Assembly (NCBI RefSeq): GCF_014698335.1
Contig: NZ_JACJSV010000008.1
Span: 1-64,000, forward strand
Length of the DNA stretch: 64,000 nucleotides
Source: Microcystis viridis FACHB-1342
GTDB taxonomy: Bacteria > Cyanobacteriota > Cyanobacteriia > Cyanobacteriales > Microcystaceae
Direction of reading: 5' to 3'
Of this stretch, positions 53,562-62,617 are shown piece after piece (the first letter of the stretch is position 1; each line of letters begins with the position of its first letter). The translations under genes were made by a program, and so were the position numbers. Below the pieces are notes generated by a model, which worked only from the letters and a program-made list of their open reading frames with translations, was not told the DNA's origin and did not search any database.

Positions 53562-54197
53562 ATGTTACGCAAAATCACCGTTTTTACCTTATCTTTATTG
53601 CTAACAGGTAACTCAATTATTGGCACAGAATCTTGTCAAAAATTTTTTGTTACTGCCACCGATGGTTATGTGAATATCCGTTCCTATCCTCAAATACAAG
53701 GGAATAACGTTATTGCAACTTTACCTAGCGGCAGTTCTGTACAATTAAGTGAGGGTCATCAAAAATGGCTGAAAATTAAATTACCTCTTGCTGGTTGGTT
53801 AGCTGGTAGTCAAATTTCTCGAATTTCTTGTGATCAAGGTCGTGATTTACTTATATAATTGGGACTGCCGACTATAATTAAACTTGGAAACAAAGCAGCA
53901 AATGGCTATCAAAAAGATGCGGAAACTTTGGTTAAAATGTCTCCATATATAGATGGAATAGTAGAGGAAAATTATGCCACAGTTATTGTACAATGGGCTA
54001 ATCAAAATCCGAAATTTTTAGTTGCCATTCTTGATCGTCAAAGTCCAACCATTCGCCGAGCAGTTTTATCTTCTCTCGATTTTGGATTAGGGACTAACAC
54101 AAATGAGCGTAAAAACTTGGAAAAATTTATGCAAAATATTTCTCCAAAAAGTTTAACCTACGTTGATTGGTATAGGCGTAATCCTGTTTATCCTTAG
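53562..54197 (+). pseudogene. Secreted SH3-domain protein interrupted by an in-frame stop
   Basis: ATG 53562 begins a signal peptide (LRKITVFTLSLLLTG) and a bacterial SH3 domain (ATDGYVNIRSYPQIQGNNVIATLPSG, WLKIKLPLAGWLAGSQIS). TAA at 53856-53858 ends the frame after 98 residues. The same frame continues without a shift as LGLPTIIKLGNKAANGYQKD and on to 54194, a further 112 residues rich in helix. The natural gene was probably about 211 residues; the stop may be a recent mutation. The second part could still be made alone from TTG 53859, but no ribosome binding site precedes it. Confidence 0.75.
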
Positions 54198-54249
54198 TAG
54201 CAAATACAAGATCAATATTATTCTTTTAATTCATTAAGGAGGCTCTTCA

Positions 54250-55173
54250 TTGAAACCTAGCGCAGTCATCAGAACATCAATTATAACTGTCATGGGAACT
54301 ATTTTAGTTGCCTGTGGAGCTTCCCTTGAAGAATATCAGAAGTTTGCCAAATCTGGTCAGGAATACGCCACCGCTCTTGATAGCCTGTTAGTTATTTCTG
54401 GTGATTATTTTGTGGATGCCAGTTCGGAAAATTTGATTGCCAATGATTTACAGGATCAAGATAGAGACAGTAGTAACTATGCTGAGACTACCAAAGAAGA
54501 TGATGAGTGGCTCACTTTAATTGCCGAAATGCGTCAACACAATCATCTATTAAAAGAATACTTTTTTGCCTTAGAAGATTTAGCCACTTCTACTGCTCCT
54601 CAAGAAGCGAGAAAAGCGACTGATAATATTTTTAAACAGTTAAATAGTATCAGTAACATTATTCAGGCTAACCCTAGAGTTGGTTCGATTCCTGTACCTT
54701 CGATTTCCGAGATTATCCTAAGTCAAAAAATCAAGGGTGAACTAAGAAAAGAACTAGAGGCAAGGAAGGAAGCAATTTATCGAGAAATTGCTATACAGGA
54801 AGCTTTACTGAAACTGCTTACCAGTCAGATTAAAACTGATTTAAAGGATATTCAAAACCTCAAAGATGAGCGCTCTGTTTTACCCGCATTTGCTGCTGAA
54901 CAACCAATTGAAAAACCCGATGATTGGATAATTAGACGCAGACAAATTAGAACGATGACTCTCTCAGTTCAAGGTTTAGATGACGCAACTAAAGCAACAG
55001 AATCTTTTAAGGAGTCTTTTAAATTGCTCTTGGAAGATAGATTTACTATCGGACGTGCCAATGCTTTATTATCTGAGATCGAATCTCTCATCAACATATC
55101 GGAAGATTTAAAAAGATCAATCAACCAAAACAAGACTACCACAGGAGTAAAAGACAATGACCACAAATACTGA
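54250..55173 (+). CDS. Lipoprotein with long helical domain, unknown
   Basis: A 307-residue protein. The signal ends in a lipobox LVAC with lipidated Cys22 (TVMGTILVACGAS). The rest is largely helical: EARKATDNIFKQLNSISNII and LRKELEARKEAIYREIAIQ suggest coiled coil. The start is TTG 54250, strongly supported by AAGGAGG (54236-54242) at ideal spacing. It would sit on the plasma membrane or outer membrane facing the periplasm. No family is recognised. The end overlaps the next gene by 17 bases, so the pair is translationally coupled. Confidence 0.82.
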   Translation: MKPSAVIRTSIITVMGTILVACGASLEEYQKFAKSGQEYATALDSLLVISGDYFVDASSENLIANDLQDQDRDSSNYAETTKEDDEWLTLIAEMRQHNHLLKEYFFALEDLATSTAPQEARKATDNIFKQLNSISNIIQANPRVGSIPVPSISEIILSQKIKGELRKELEARKEAIYREIAIQEALLKLLTSQIKTDLKDIQNLKDERSVLPAFAAEQPIEKPDDWIIRRRQIRTMTLSVQGLDDATKATESFKESFKLLLEDRFTIGRANALLSEIESLINISEDLKRSINQNKTTTGVKDNDHKY

Positions 55174-55507
55174 TACACAAAAATTACTTGAGGCACTGCA
55201 AGAATTTCTCGATGAAATTAGTGCAATTCAAAATCAATTGACCATTCCTGGTATTCTGGGTAAGTTTCCTGATGATGACCAAAAAAGGCAATTTAAGCAG
55301 TTTCGTACAGAGTGGAAAAGACTTGTTAATAAAACTCGTATCAATATTGCTAGTGTTTTAGTTAGTGAACTAAAAGCTAATGAAATTGAACTACATGAAG
55401 GAATAGATGCTATCAATAAAGAAATAAAAAAACTTGATGATACGGTTGGTTTTCTAAACCTTTTGGGTAGAACAATCGAAATCCTTGGCAGAATTATTAA
55501 ACTTTAG
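55157..55507 (+). CDS. Small coiled-coil protein coupled to the lipoprotein
   Basis: A 116-residue cytoplasmic-type helical protein starting at ATG 55157 inside the lipoprotein's last codons. Segments LLEALQEFLDEISAIQNQL and LHEGIDAINKEIKKLDDTV have heptad-like hydrophobic spacing. There is no signal peptide. The C-terminus (NLLGRTIEILGRIIKL) is amphipathic and could touch a membrane. AGGAG (55142-55146) inside the upstream gene is its ribosome binding site. No family is recognised; the overlap implies joint action with the lipoprotein. Confidence 0.75.
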   Translation: MTTNTDTQKLLEALQEFLDEISAIQNQLTIPGILGKFPDDDQKRQFKQFRTEWKRLVNKTRINIASVLVSELKANEIELHEGIDAINKEIKKLDDTVGFLNLLGRTIEILGRIIKL

Positions 55508-55757
55508 TTTATGTCACTGCTTTTTGTAATAGTTCGCCAATTCAAAAAAGATAGCAAAAACAGTTGTTATTTGATATAATTTTAGAAAGTCTTGGTACTC
55601 TAATTATGACACTCGAAAATTTTTTTAACCTAGAAGGAATTAGTTATTCAAATTAATCCTTTCTCAGATTATTTCTAGTCATTTTTTGTCCTTTTATCTT
55701 TTATTGCCTATAATTTTCTTAATCCTCACTTTTTCAGTTAATAAGGAGAAGACAATC

Positions 55758-56735
55758 ATGCAACCTCTGAACTTTTCTATTATCCAAGAAATCAAACATC
55801 AAGGAATTTGTGATGCTTCTGCAGCCACTGCTTTAGGAGAAAATAAATTTGTTATTGGTAATGATGAGGCAGATGTAGAATTAGGTAATATTCTCTGGAT
55901 TTATTCCTCTCAAGAGTCGGGAAAAGCGCTGGAAACCATTGACATTAATGGTTGGCTAAAAAACAATCCTAAAAATAGAGAAATCGACTTAGAAGGGGTA
56001 ACTGTGCTAAATGACATAATCTATTGGATTACTTCCCACGGTCGCAATAAAAATGCTGAACAAAAACTCCCTCGTCATCAATTTTTTGCTAGTAAAATTA
56101 CCGATGACGGCTCTAGTATAGTTCAAGTGGGTGAGTCTTATACTCAGTTAGTATTGCGCGATATTATCGAAGACTCTCAATTGGCTAAAATATTTGATTT
56201 CAAAACAGCAGAAACCAAAGCTCCCAAAGCTGAAGGAGGATTAAATATTGAAGGTTTAACGGCAACTCCAGACGGAAATATCTTAATCGGTTTTCGTAAT
56301 CCTGTCCCCAACGGTAAAGCTCTTTTATTACCCCTAAAAAATCCCAAGAGTTTAGTTACTAATTCAACCACGGCTAAAGCTGAATTTGGTGATCCTATCC
56401 TGCTAGATTTGGGAGGATTAGGAATTCGTAGCCTTGAATTTTGGCCAGCTTTAGAAGTATATTTAATTATTGCCGGAGAATTTCATGGAGGCGATCAATT
56501 TGTTTTCTATACTTGGTCAGGAAAAAAAGAAGATGCACCGGAAAAGATAGAATCACTGCAATTCCCTGACGGGTTTCGTCCAGAAGCTTTGTTGTTTTAT
56601 CCCCATTTCCCAGATCGCTTTCAGATTTTAAGCGATGATGGTACAATCGAGCGAGTTGGTAATACTCCCTGTAAAAATACCGATAAAAATAATCCCGAAA
56701 AATATTTCCGCAGTATTTGGGTAAAAGTTAATTAA
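55758..56735 (+). CDS. DUF3616 family protein
   Basis: A 325-residue protein of the DUF3616 family, a beta-propeller-like group. Features are KHQGICDASAATALGENKFVIGNDE, NREIDLEGVTVLNDIIYWITSHGRNK, GLNIEGLTATPDGNILIGFRNP, and SLEFWPALEVYLIIAGEFHG. Biological role is unknown. AAGGAG at 55743-55748 fixes ATG 55758. The frame extends upstream from TTG 55686 as a hydrophobic stretch (SFYLLLPIIFLILTF); if that were used it would make a signal anchor, but no ribosome binding site supports it. Last gene of the co-directional cluster. Confidence 0.84.
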   Translation: MQPLNFSIIQEIKHQGICDASAATALGENKFVIGNDEADVELGNILWIYSSQESGKALETIDINGWLKNNPKNREIDLEGVTVLNDIIYWITSHGRNKNAEQKLPRHQFFASKITDDGSSIVQVGESYTQLVLRDIIEDSQLAKIFDFKTAETKAPKAEGGLNIEGLTATPDGNILIGFRNPVPNGKALLLPLKNPKSLVTNSTTAKAEFGDPILLDLGGLGIRSLEFWPALEVYLIIAGEFHGGDQFVFYTWSGKKEDAPEKIESLQFPDGFRPEALLFYPHFPDRFQILSDDGTIERVGNTPCKNTDKNNPEKYFRSIWVKVN

Positions 56736-57144
56736 TACCAATTCTCACCCATAAAAACTACAGATCGAATTATCGAATTTAAGTTCCCCTTTTCCCCTTT
56801 TTCCCATTTTAAGGGAGACGAAGGCAGAGGGATCAAACTCCTGTAGCCGGATTTTGGGGAATTGCTATAATTAGCCATCCTTCTTAGTGGAACCTCAACA
56901 AAACCTAGAACAAAAATAGCTTTAAACCCATATAGGGATAAGCTTTAAGCTCAAAAAAACCGTTGATCACGTCTTCTCAATGGTTTTTTATCCTAGAAGC
57001 TCTATTAACCTTTTTCTCTGATCCAGAGGACTTCTGGGTTCGCAAAGGGACAAAAAAGTGTGGAGAATCCTCCCATAATCGCTACAATTTTTCTAGAGGC
57101 TAAGTATTGCCCTCATTTAAGTTCTTTTGTACTCATTAAAAACC
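56736..57144. other. Intergenic region before the helicase
   Basis: No gene. It holds a C/T-rich tract at 56786-56812 and a hairpin with flanking A and T runs (56954-56989, listed separately). The leader of the SNF2 gene occupies the final part. Confidence 0.5.
56954..56989. terminator. Bidirectional terminator-like hairpin
   Basis: AAAAAACCGTTGA pairs with TCAATGGTTTTTT (13 positions with one G-T pair) around a 10-base loop. The A- and T-runs are part of the stem, as in bidirectional intrinsic terminators. It lies 219 bases after DUF3616 and 156 bases before the helicase, so it would separate the two units. Confidence 0.6.
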
Positions 57145-60100
57145 ATGAAAATTCTTCACGGTACTTGGATTCCCCAATCAACGGATGAATTTATTCAGAA
57201 GGGTAGCTTTTATCTTTGGGGAGAAACTAGCACCCCGAAAAAGAGTCGCACCACTGCCGATAATTATCATCCTTTTCAGTTAAGCAAAGAAGAATTAACT
57301 AGCTTTCTCACTGGAGAGTTAGGAATAGTTCAATCGAATTATAATCCTCTTAGTCGGCAATTTGTCCCCCGCTACTTTCTTTTACCTAGTCACGAGAATC
57401 AACCTTTACCCTCCTTAGAATTACTGCGTTATCTAGAAAAAGAACCCCCAGAAAATAGCCAATGGCAATCTTGGCAAATTGATTGTTATCCCCTTAATCC
57501 TGTACTTAAACTGCTCAATGATCTGCACTTTATCTGTCTTTACAACTCCTCAGAGATTCAGTTAGGTGCAGATCTACTTTTTTGGTATCACTACAGTCAA
57601 GCTTTTAAAGAAATAATTCTCAAAGATAACTATATTCCTGCCTTTAAATATCGAGAATTAACCACAAATAACAAGAAAACCGCTAACTTTGCCATCTACC
57701 CTCTTTGGGAAATTATATCAGCAACCTACGAAACCAATCTCGATCGCTATCTCGAATATCTTCCCCGCATTTGTCTTGCTGGTGCTGAAAATCCCCATGC
57801 TTCACCACAATTATACGACCCCAACACCCTACTCCGGCACTTCTCGGAATGTCTCCTCAATGAAATTGTCACTAATACGGCAATTCCTGCCAGTTTTGAG
57901 AAAAAAATTAGCGAGACAATTATAGGTGATTGCTTCTCTGTGACTAAGACTGCTGGATTTCTGCAAACCGCTGCCGCTTTAGAAAAATATCAACAGTGGC
58001 AAACTTGGAGACAGCAATTACTAGGAGACCAAAATATATCTAATTTTACCCTGGGTTTTAAACTAACCGAGGCCCCAGAAAATAATATTGAACAGTGGCA
58101 AATTACTTTTATCCTCATCTCTAAACAAGACCCCTCCCTGCGATTAGAATTAGAAGAATATTGGTATGCAGTACCCGAAACTAGGACAAGCATACGAGCG
58201 CATTTTGGTCAAGATTTAGACAAAAATATTTTACTAAGTTTGGGTTATGCTGCCCGTATTTATCCCCCCATTTGGCAAGGATTAGAAACGGATAAACCGA
58301 CGGGATTTTCTCTCAACCTTACAGAAGCTTTTACTTTCTTAAAAGAAACTGCTTGGATTTTAGAAGATGCGGGATATAAGGTAATTATTCCCGCTTGGTG
58401 GACTCCCCAAGGTCGTCAACGGGCCAAAGTTCGGCTAAAAACTACTTCTAAATCGGGGAAATCTACCCCCGTTAGTAAAGGGATTTTTAGCCTCGAAAAC
58501 ATCATTGAATATCAATATGAATTAGCCATCGGTGAAGAAACTATTACCCAAGAGGAATGGCAACAATTAATTAACACCAAAACACCCTTAGTTAAATTTC
58601 GAGGCCAATGGGTAGAATTAGAACAAAATAAAATGCAGCAAATGCTGGATTTTTGGCAGAAATATCAGCAGGAAAATCCTGAGATGAATCTGATTGAGTT
58701 AATGAAAAAAGCTGCCGAATATCCAGAGGAGATTATTGTTGAAACCGATGATTTTTTAGGTTCTATGCTAGAGAAATTACAAAATCCTAGTCAACTAGAA
58801 CCGATCGAAAATCCTCCCCAATTACAAGGAACGCTGCGGGAGTACCAAAAGCGCGGAGTTGCCTGGATTCAATACCTGGAACAATTGGGTTTAAATGGTT
58901 GTCTTGCTGACGATATGGGACTGGGGAAAACCCTACAAGTAATTGCTAGATTGATTGGGGAAAGAGAGGGAGATAATAATGTTTTACCAACTCTGCTAGT
59001 TGCACCCACTTCCGTGGTCGGAAATTGGGCAAAAGAAATTGAAAAATTTGCCCCCCATCTTCAGGTTTTAATTCACCATGGTAGTAAGCGCTATCAAGAT
59101 GAGAACGAATTTCAGACAGTAGCTAGTCAAAAGGATATCGTCATTACTTCTTTTACCTTAGTTCGCAAGGATTTGAAATTATTTAACTCGCAATCCTGGC
59201 AACGTTTAGTAATTGATGAAGCACAAAATATCAAAAATCCTAAAGCGGCACAAACTAAAGCAATCTTGAGTTTATCTGCACAACATCGTCTCGCATTAAC
59301 GGGAACTCCAGTAGAAAATAGACTGCTTGATTTATGGTCAATTTTTAACTTCCTTAACCCTGGTTATTTAGGTAAAGAAACTCAATTTCGTAAAGCTTTT
59401 GAAGTGCCAATCCAAAAACAAAATGATCGTCTCCAGTCCACGGTTCTCAAAAAATTAGTGGAACCTTTTATTCTGCGTCGGGTAAAAACCGATAAGCAGA
59501 TAATTAAAGATTTGCCTGACAAAGTGGAAAACAAACAGTATTGTAATTTAACTAAAGAACAAGCTTCTCTCTACGAAGTTGTTATCAAAGAAGTGGAAAA
59601 ACAATTAGAAGAAGCGGAGGGAATAAAACGCAAAGGATTAATTTTATCTACCCTGATGCGCTTGAAACAAATTTGTAATCATCCCCGTCAATTTTTACAG
59701 GATAACAGTGCTTTTACCCCTGAGCGATCGCATAAGTTAGAGCGTTTGGGAGAAATGCTAGAAGAAGTAATTTTAGAGGGAGATAGTCTGCTAATTTTCA
59801 CTCAATTTACTGAAATCGGTGACTCCTTACAAAAGTACCTCAAACAAACTTTTCGCTATAATACTTATTATCTTCACGGGGGGACTTCTCAACCAAAACG
59901 AGAACAAATGATCGAAGAATTTCAACATCCTGAAACAGAACCTTCCGTATTTATTTTATCCCTAAAAGCTGGGGGAGTGGGGATTACTTTAACCAAAGCA
60001 AATCATGTTTTTCATTTCGATCGTTGGTGGAATCCTGCGGTGGAAAATCAAGCAACCGATCGCGCTTTTAGAATTGGTCAACAAAAAAATGTTTTCGTGC

Positions 60101-60267
60101 ATAAATTTGTCACATTGGGAACCTTAGAGGAAAGAATTGATGAAATGATCGAGGAAAAGAAAAAGGTAGCTAATGCTATTGTTAGTAATGATGAATCCTG
60201 GTTAACGGAATTAGATAACGAAAGTTTTCGTCAGTTAATCGCATTGAATAAACAGACAATTATTTAA
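57145..60267 (+). CDS. SNF2-family DEAD/DEAH-box helicase
   Basis: A 1040-residue SWI/SNF-type ATPase. The N-terminal 500 residues are a helicase-associated region with LPSLELLRYLEKEP and the KVIIPAWWTPQGRQRAKVRLK motif seen in bacterial SNF2 proteins. The motor has CLADDMGLGKTLQVIARLIG (Walker A), LVAPTSVVGNWAKEIEKFAP, VIDEAQNIKNP (DEAQ box), ALTGTPVENRLLDLWSIF, and lobe 2 with LLIFTQFTEIGDSLQKYL, VFILSLKAGGVGITLT and TDRAFRIGQQKNVFVHKF. ATG 57145 replaces the longer TTG frame. It is followed 13 bases later by a SWIM-domain gene, the usual bacterial pairing. Confidence 0.92.
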   Translation: MKILHGTWIPQSTDEFIQKGSFYLWGETSTPKKSRTTADNYHPFQLSKEELTSFLTGELGIVQSNYNPLSRQFVPRYFLLPSHENQPLPSLELLRYLEKEPPENSQWQSWQIDCYPLNPVLKLLNDLHFICLYNSSEIQLGADLLFWYHYSQAFKEIILKDNYIPAFKYRELTTNNKKTANFAIYPLWEIISATYETNLDRYLEYLPRICLAGAENPHASPQLYDPNTLLRHFSECLLNEIVTNTAIPASFEKKISETIIGDCFSVTKTAGFLQTAAALEKYQQWQTWRQQLLGDQNISNFTLGFKLTEAPENNIEQWQITFILISKQDPSLRLELEEYWYAVPETRTSIRAHFGQDLDKNILLSLGYAARIYPPIWQGLETDKPTGFSLNLTEAFTFLKETAWILEDAGYKVIIPAWWTPQGRQRAKVRLKTTSKSGKSTPVSKGIFSLENIIEYQYELAIGEETITQEEWQQLINTKTPLVKFRGQWVELEQNKMQQMLDFWQKYQQENPEMNLIELMKKAAEYPEEIIVETDDFLGSMLEKLQNPSQLEPIENPPQLQGTLREYQKRGVAWIQYLEQLGLNGCLADDMGLGKTLQVIARLIGEREGDNNVLPTLLVAPTSVVGNWAKEIEKFAPHLQVLIHHGSKRYQDENEFQTVASQKDIVITSFTLVRKDLKLFNSQSWQRLVIDEAQNIKNPKAAQTKAILSLSAQHRLALTGTPVENRLLDLWSIFNFLNPGYLGKETQFRKAFEVPIQKQNDRLQSTVLKKLVEPFILRRVKTDKQIIKDLPDKVENKQYCNLTKEQASLYEVVIKEVEKQLEEAEGIKRKGLILSTLMRLKQICNHPRQFLQDNSAFTPERSHKLERLGEMLEEVILEGDSLLIFTQFTEIGDSLQKYLKQTFRYNTYYLHGGTSQPKREQMIEEFQHPETEPSVFILSLKAGGVGITLTKANHVFHFDRWWNPAVENQATDRAFRIGQQKNVFVHKFVTLGTLEERIDEMIEEKKKVANAIVSNDESWLTELDNESFRQLIALNKQTII

Positions 60268-60280
60268 TCGAGGTAAACCT

Positions 60281-61120
60281 ATGAATAAATTTAGTAAAAC
60301 TTGGTGGGGACAACGCTTTATAGAAACATTAGAGGAATTTACCGACTCAGCGCGTTTGAGTCGAGGACGTTCCTACGCTAAAAATGATAAAGTCAAGAAT
60401 TACGAAATTGACGGTAATTTAATTACTGCTCAGGTGCGAGGTTCCATTAATCCCTACTTTGGGGTTTACAAAGAACCTTTGTATAAGGTGAGTATCGAGA
60501 TTAAACCAATTACTAAAGCAGAGTGGTCACAAGCTTTATACAATCTTGGTTCAAGAGCGAGTATGATCTCTAAACTGCTGCTGAAAGAAGTTCCCGATAA
60601 TATTGATGAAGCATTTAGCGATCTGAATCTGCACTTATTACCCCACAGTCAAAAGGATTTTATCACCAATTGTTCCTGTCCCGATTGGGAAAATCCCTGT
60701 AAACATATTGCTGGAGTTTATTACCTCGTTGCTTCCCAATTAGATCAGGATCCTTTCCTCTTATTTGAATTACGGGGTATCTCTCGTCAAAAATTACTGC
60801 AAGAGTTAGCAAAAACTCCTCTCGGTAAGTTGCTTTCCTCCTCCATCCAAGAGGAAAAAATTCCTCTTAACCCCGGGACTTCCTATCACACTAAACCCGA
60901 AACTATACCAGCAGCACAAACAATTGATCTCAAAGAATTTTGGCACTCTCATCACCGTTTACCAGAAAATCCTCAGTTAGTTAAATCCGCAACTATTCCC
61001 GCAATTGTCATTAAAAAAGCTGGTGATTATCCTGCATTTTGGGATAAGGATACCTCCTTTATCGAGGTAATGGAAGAAATGTATCAACGGGTACGCAATA
61101 AAAATGCAGGGATACTTTAA
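60281..61120 (+). CDS. SWIM zinc-finger protein
   Basis: A 279-residue partner of the SNF2 helicase. The SWIM motif C-x-C-x6-C-x-H is complete: C131, C133, C140, H142 in NCSCPDWENPCKHIAG. The N-terminus (FSKTWWGQRFIETLEEFTDS) is typical of bacterial SWIM proteins next to SNF2 helicases. GAGGT before ATG 60281 and a 13-base gap to the helicase mean one operon. Function: probably DNA or protein binding that guides the helicase; unproven. Part of its 3' coding sequence is duplicated, with a deletion, at 63074-63198. Confidence 0.9.
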   Translation: MNKFSKTWWGQRFIETLEEFTDSARLSRGRSYAKNDKVKNYEIDGNLITAQVRGSINPYFGVYKEPLYKVSIEIKPITKAEWSQALYNLGSRASMISKLLLKEVPDNIDEAFSDLNLHLLPHSQKDFITNCSCPDWENPCKHIAGVYYLVASQLDQDPFLLFELRGISRQKLLQELAKTPLGKLLSSSIQEEKIPLNPGTSYHTKPETIPAAQTIDLKEFWHSHHRLPENPQLVKSATIPAIVIKKAGDYPAFWDKDTSFIEVMEEMYQRVRNKNAGIL

Positions 61121-61129
61121 AAAAATATA

Positions 61130-61205
61130 AGTTTTCCTTTTGGGGAGTCAGGAGTCAGTCCCGATGTCAAATTAGGTTACACTTTATCTGGATCAGAAAC
61201 GCTGT
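61130..61205 (+). repeat. ~95-bp intergenic repeat, copy C (left end missing)
   Basis: AGTTTTCCTTTTGGGGAGTC, then CGATGTCAAATTAGGTTACAC, and GATCAGAAACGCTGT. It aligns with copies A and B from the GTTTTCC word to the CTGT end. It begins ten bases after the SWIM stop codon and lacks the first ~25 bases of the family. Confidence 0.8.
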
Positions 61206-61345
61206 AGCTAAATTGCTGACTTTTTGACTTAGGTATCTATCCATAGGAGGGTAGATTAGAATAAACAGGTTAACAACTGACAGTAATTGAAAATCTACCC
61301 CTAACCTGCTAGTATTGTTATGAGACTGGACATAAGAGAGATACA

Positions 61346-62617
61346 ATGGAATCCTTAATTATTGAAAATTTTCTGATTATTAAGTATGCGGAAATAGAGA
61401 TAAAAAAAATTAATGTTATCATCGGTGAACAGTCCACTGGTAAAAGTATTATTGCTAAATTAGTTTTTTTATTTCAGACATTTTTGTTTTATCAAGTTAA
61501 ATTATTAGTCACTCATCTTCAAGATCAGCAAGGACTCAAAAGGCACCTACAGAAGCGATTTGAGGAATTATTTCCTAAATACGCATGGAAAGAGCAAGTA
61601 TTTAAAATAGTTTATCGTTTGGATGACATGAACTTTTTGATTGAAAGATATAAGGACAAATCTGGCTATTTTAAACTACAATTTACCTATTCAGATAATT
61701 TTAAAAAGTTTTACAATACAACAATTAGACAAGTGAGTAAAATTGCCAAAAGCAATAACAAAGTCACTCAAGATATTTATTCAGATATGAATGATTGTGT
61801 GGCCAAAAATATTGCTGATTTTTTTCAAGACAATGAAAAAATTTTTTCTACAAAGATTTTATTTGTACCAGCTAGTCGCACTCTTTTTGTTAAATACTTT
61901 ACCAATAATATTTTTTCCTTTTTGGCCAATAATTTTGATCTTGATCCTCTGATTATCAACTTTGGCTCTAATTATGAAAATGCTCAACGCCTATACAGAA
62001 TAATTAATGAATCAGAAAGTTTATTCCAAGATAAAAAAGATGATAAAAAACTTTATAATCAAATTAAATTAATTAGCGAAAAGATTCTATCAGGCAGCTA
62101 TGCGCGCGTGAAAGATCAAGATTGGCTTTTTCATGCCGATGGGAGAAAGATTAACTTAATTGATGCTTCAAGCGGACAGCAAGAAGCTTTACCAATGTTA
62201 TTAATTCTCTTAGTTTTCTCGTTTTTTCCTGATTCCGAATCCAACCAATTTTTTATTGAGGAACCCGAAACCCATCTTTTTCCCTCCGCTCAAAGAGATA
62301 TGGTAGAACTATTTACCTTACTTTATGCTAATAAAAATTGTCGTTTCTTTCTCACTACCCATAGTCCCTACATTCTCACAGCTTTGAATAATAAAATCAT
62401 GGCGGCTAACGTTGAGCCTGTCAAAGCGGAAAAATCTTTAGGTTATAAAAATACTATTCAATTTCAAGATGTGTCAGCCTACACAATTAGCAACGGACAA
62501 ACTCAAAGTATCTTAGATACAGAGGTGAACTTGATTGGTATCAATAACCTCGATGCTGTCTCCGATGAACTTAGTCAAGAGTTTGAAGAAATTTTAGAAA
62601 GAAAGGCTCAACAATAA
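61346..62617 (+). CDS. AAA family ATPase (AAA_21-type), second module
   Basis: A 423-residue ABC/SMC-like ATPase with Walker A GEQSTGKS (residues 27-34), signature-like DASSGQQEALPMLLIL, Walker B NQFFIEEPETHLFPSAQ and H-loop FFLTTHSPYILTALNN. Between them is a helical insert with Lys/Tyr-rich segments. The C-terminus is acidic (LSQEFEEILERKAQQ). The TAATG overlap with the next gene shows translational coupling. It is distinct from, though of the same type as, the ATPase at 20148. AT-rich composition suggests acquired DNA. Probably part of a defence-type module; inference. Confidence 0.85.
   Translation: MESLIIENFLIIKYAEIEIKKINVIIGEQSTGKSIIAKLVFLFQTFLFYQVKLLVTHLQDQQGLKRHLQKRFEELFPKYAWKEQVFKIVYRLDDMNFLIERYKDKSGYFKLQFTYSDNFKKFYNTTIRQVSKIAKSNNKVTQDIYSDMNDCVAKNIADFFQDNEKIFSTKILFVPASRTLFVKYFTNNIFSFLANNFDLDPLIINFGSNYENAQRLYRIINESESLFQDKKDDKKLYNQIKLISEKILSGSYARVKDQDWLFHADGRKINLIDASSGQQEALPMLLILLVFSFFPDSESNQFFIEEPETHLFPSAQRDMVELFTLLYANKNCRFFLTTHSPYILTALNNKIMAANVEPVKAEKSLGYKNTIQFQDVSAYTISNGQTQSILDTEVNLIGINNLDAVSDELSQEFEEILERKAQQ

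Noticed and set aside
55686-55757. Upstream TTG start of the DUF3616 gene with a hydrophobic leader
   Set aside because: AAGGAG is ideally placed for ATG 55758 and nothing comparable precedes the TTG; kept only as an alternative in the gene entry.
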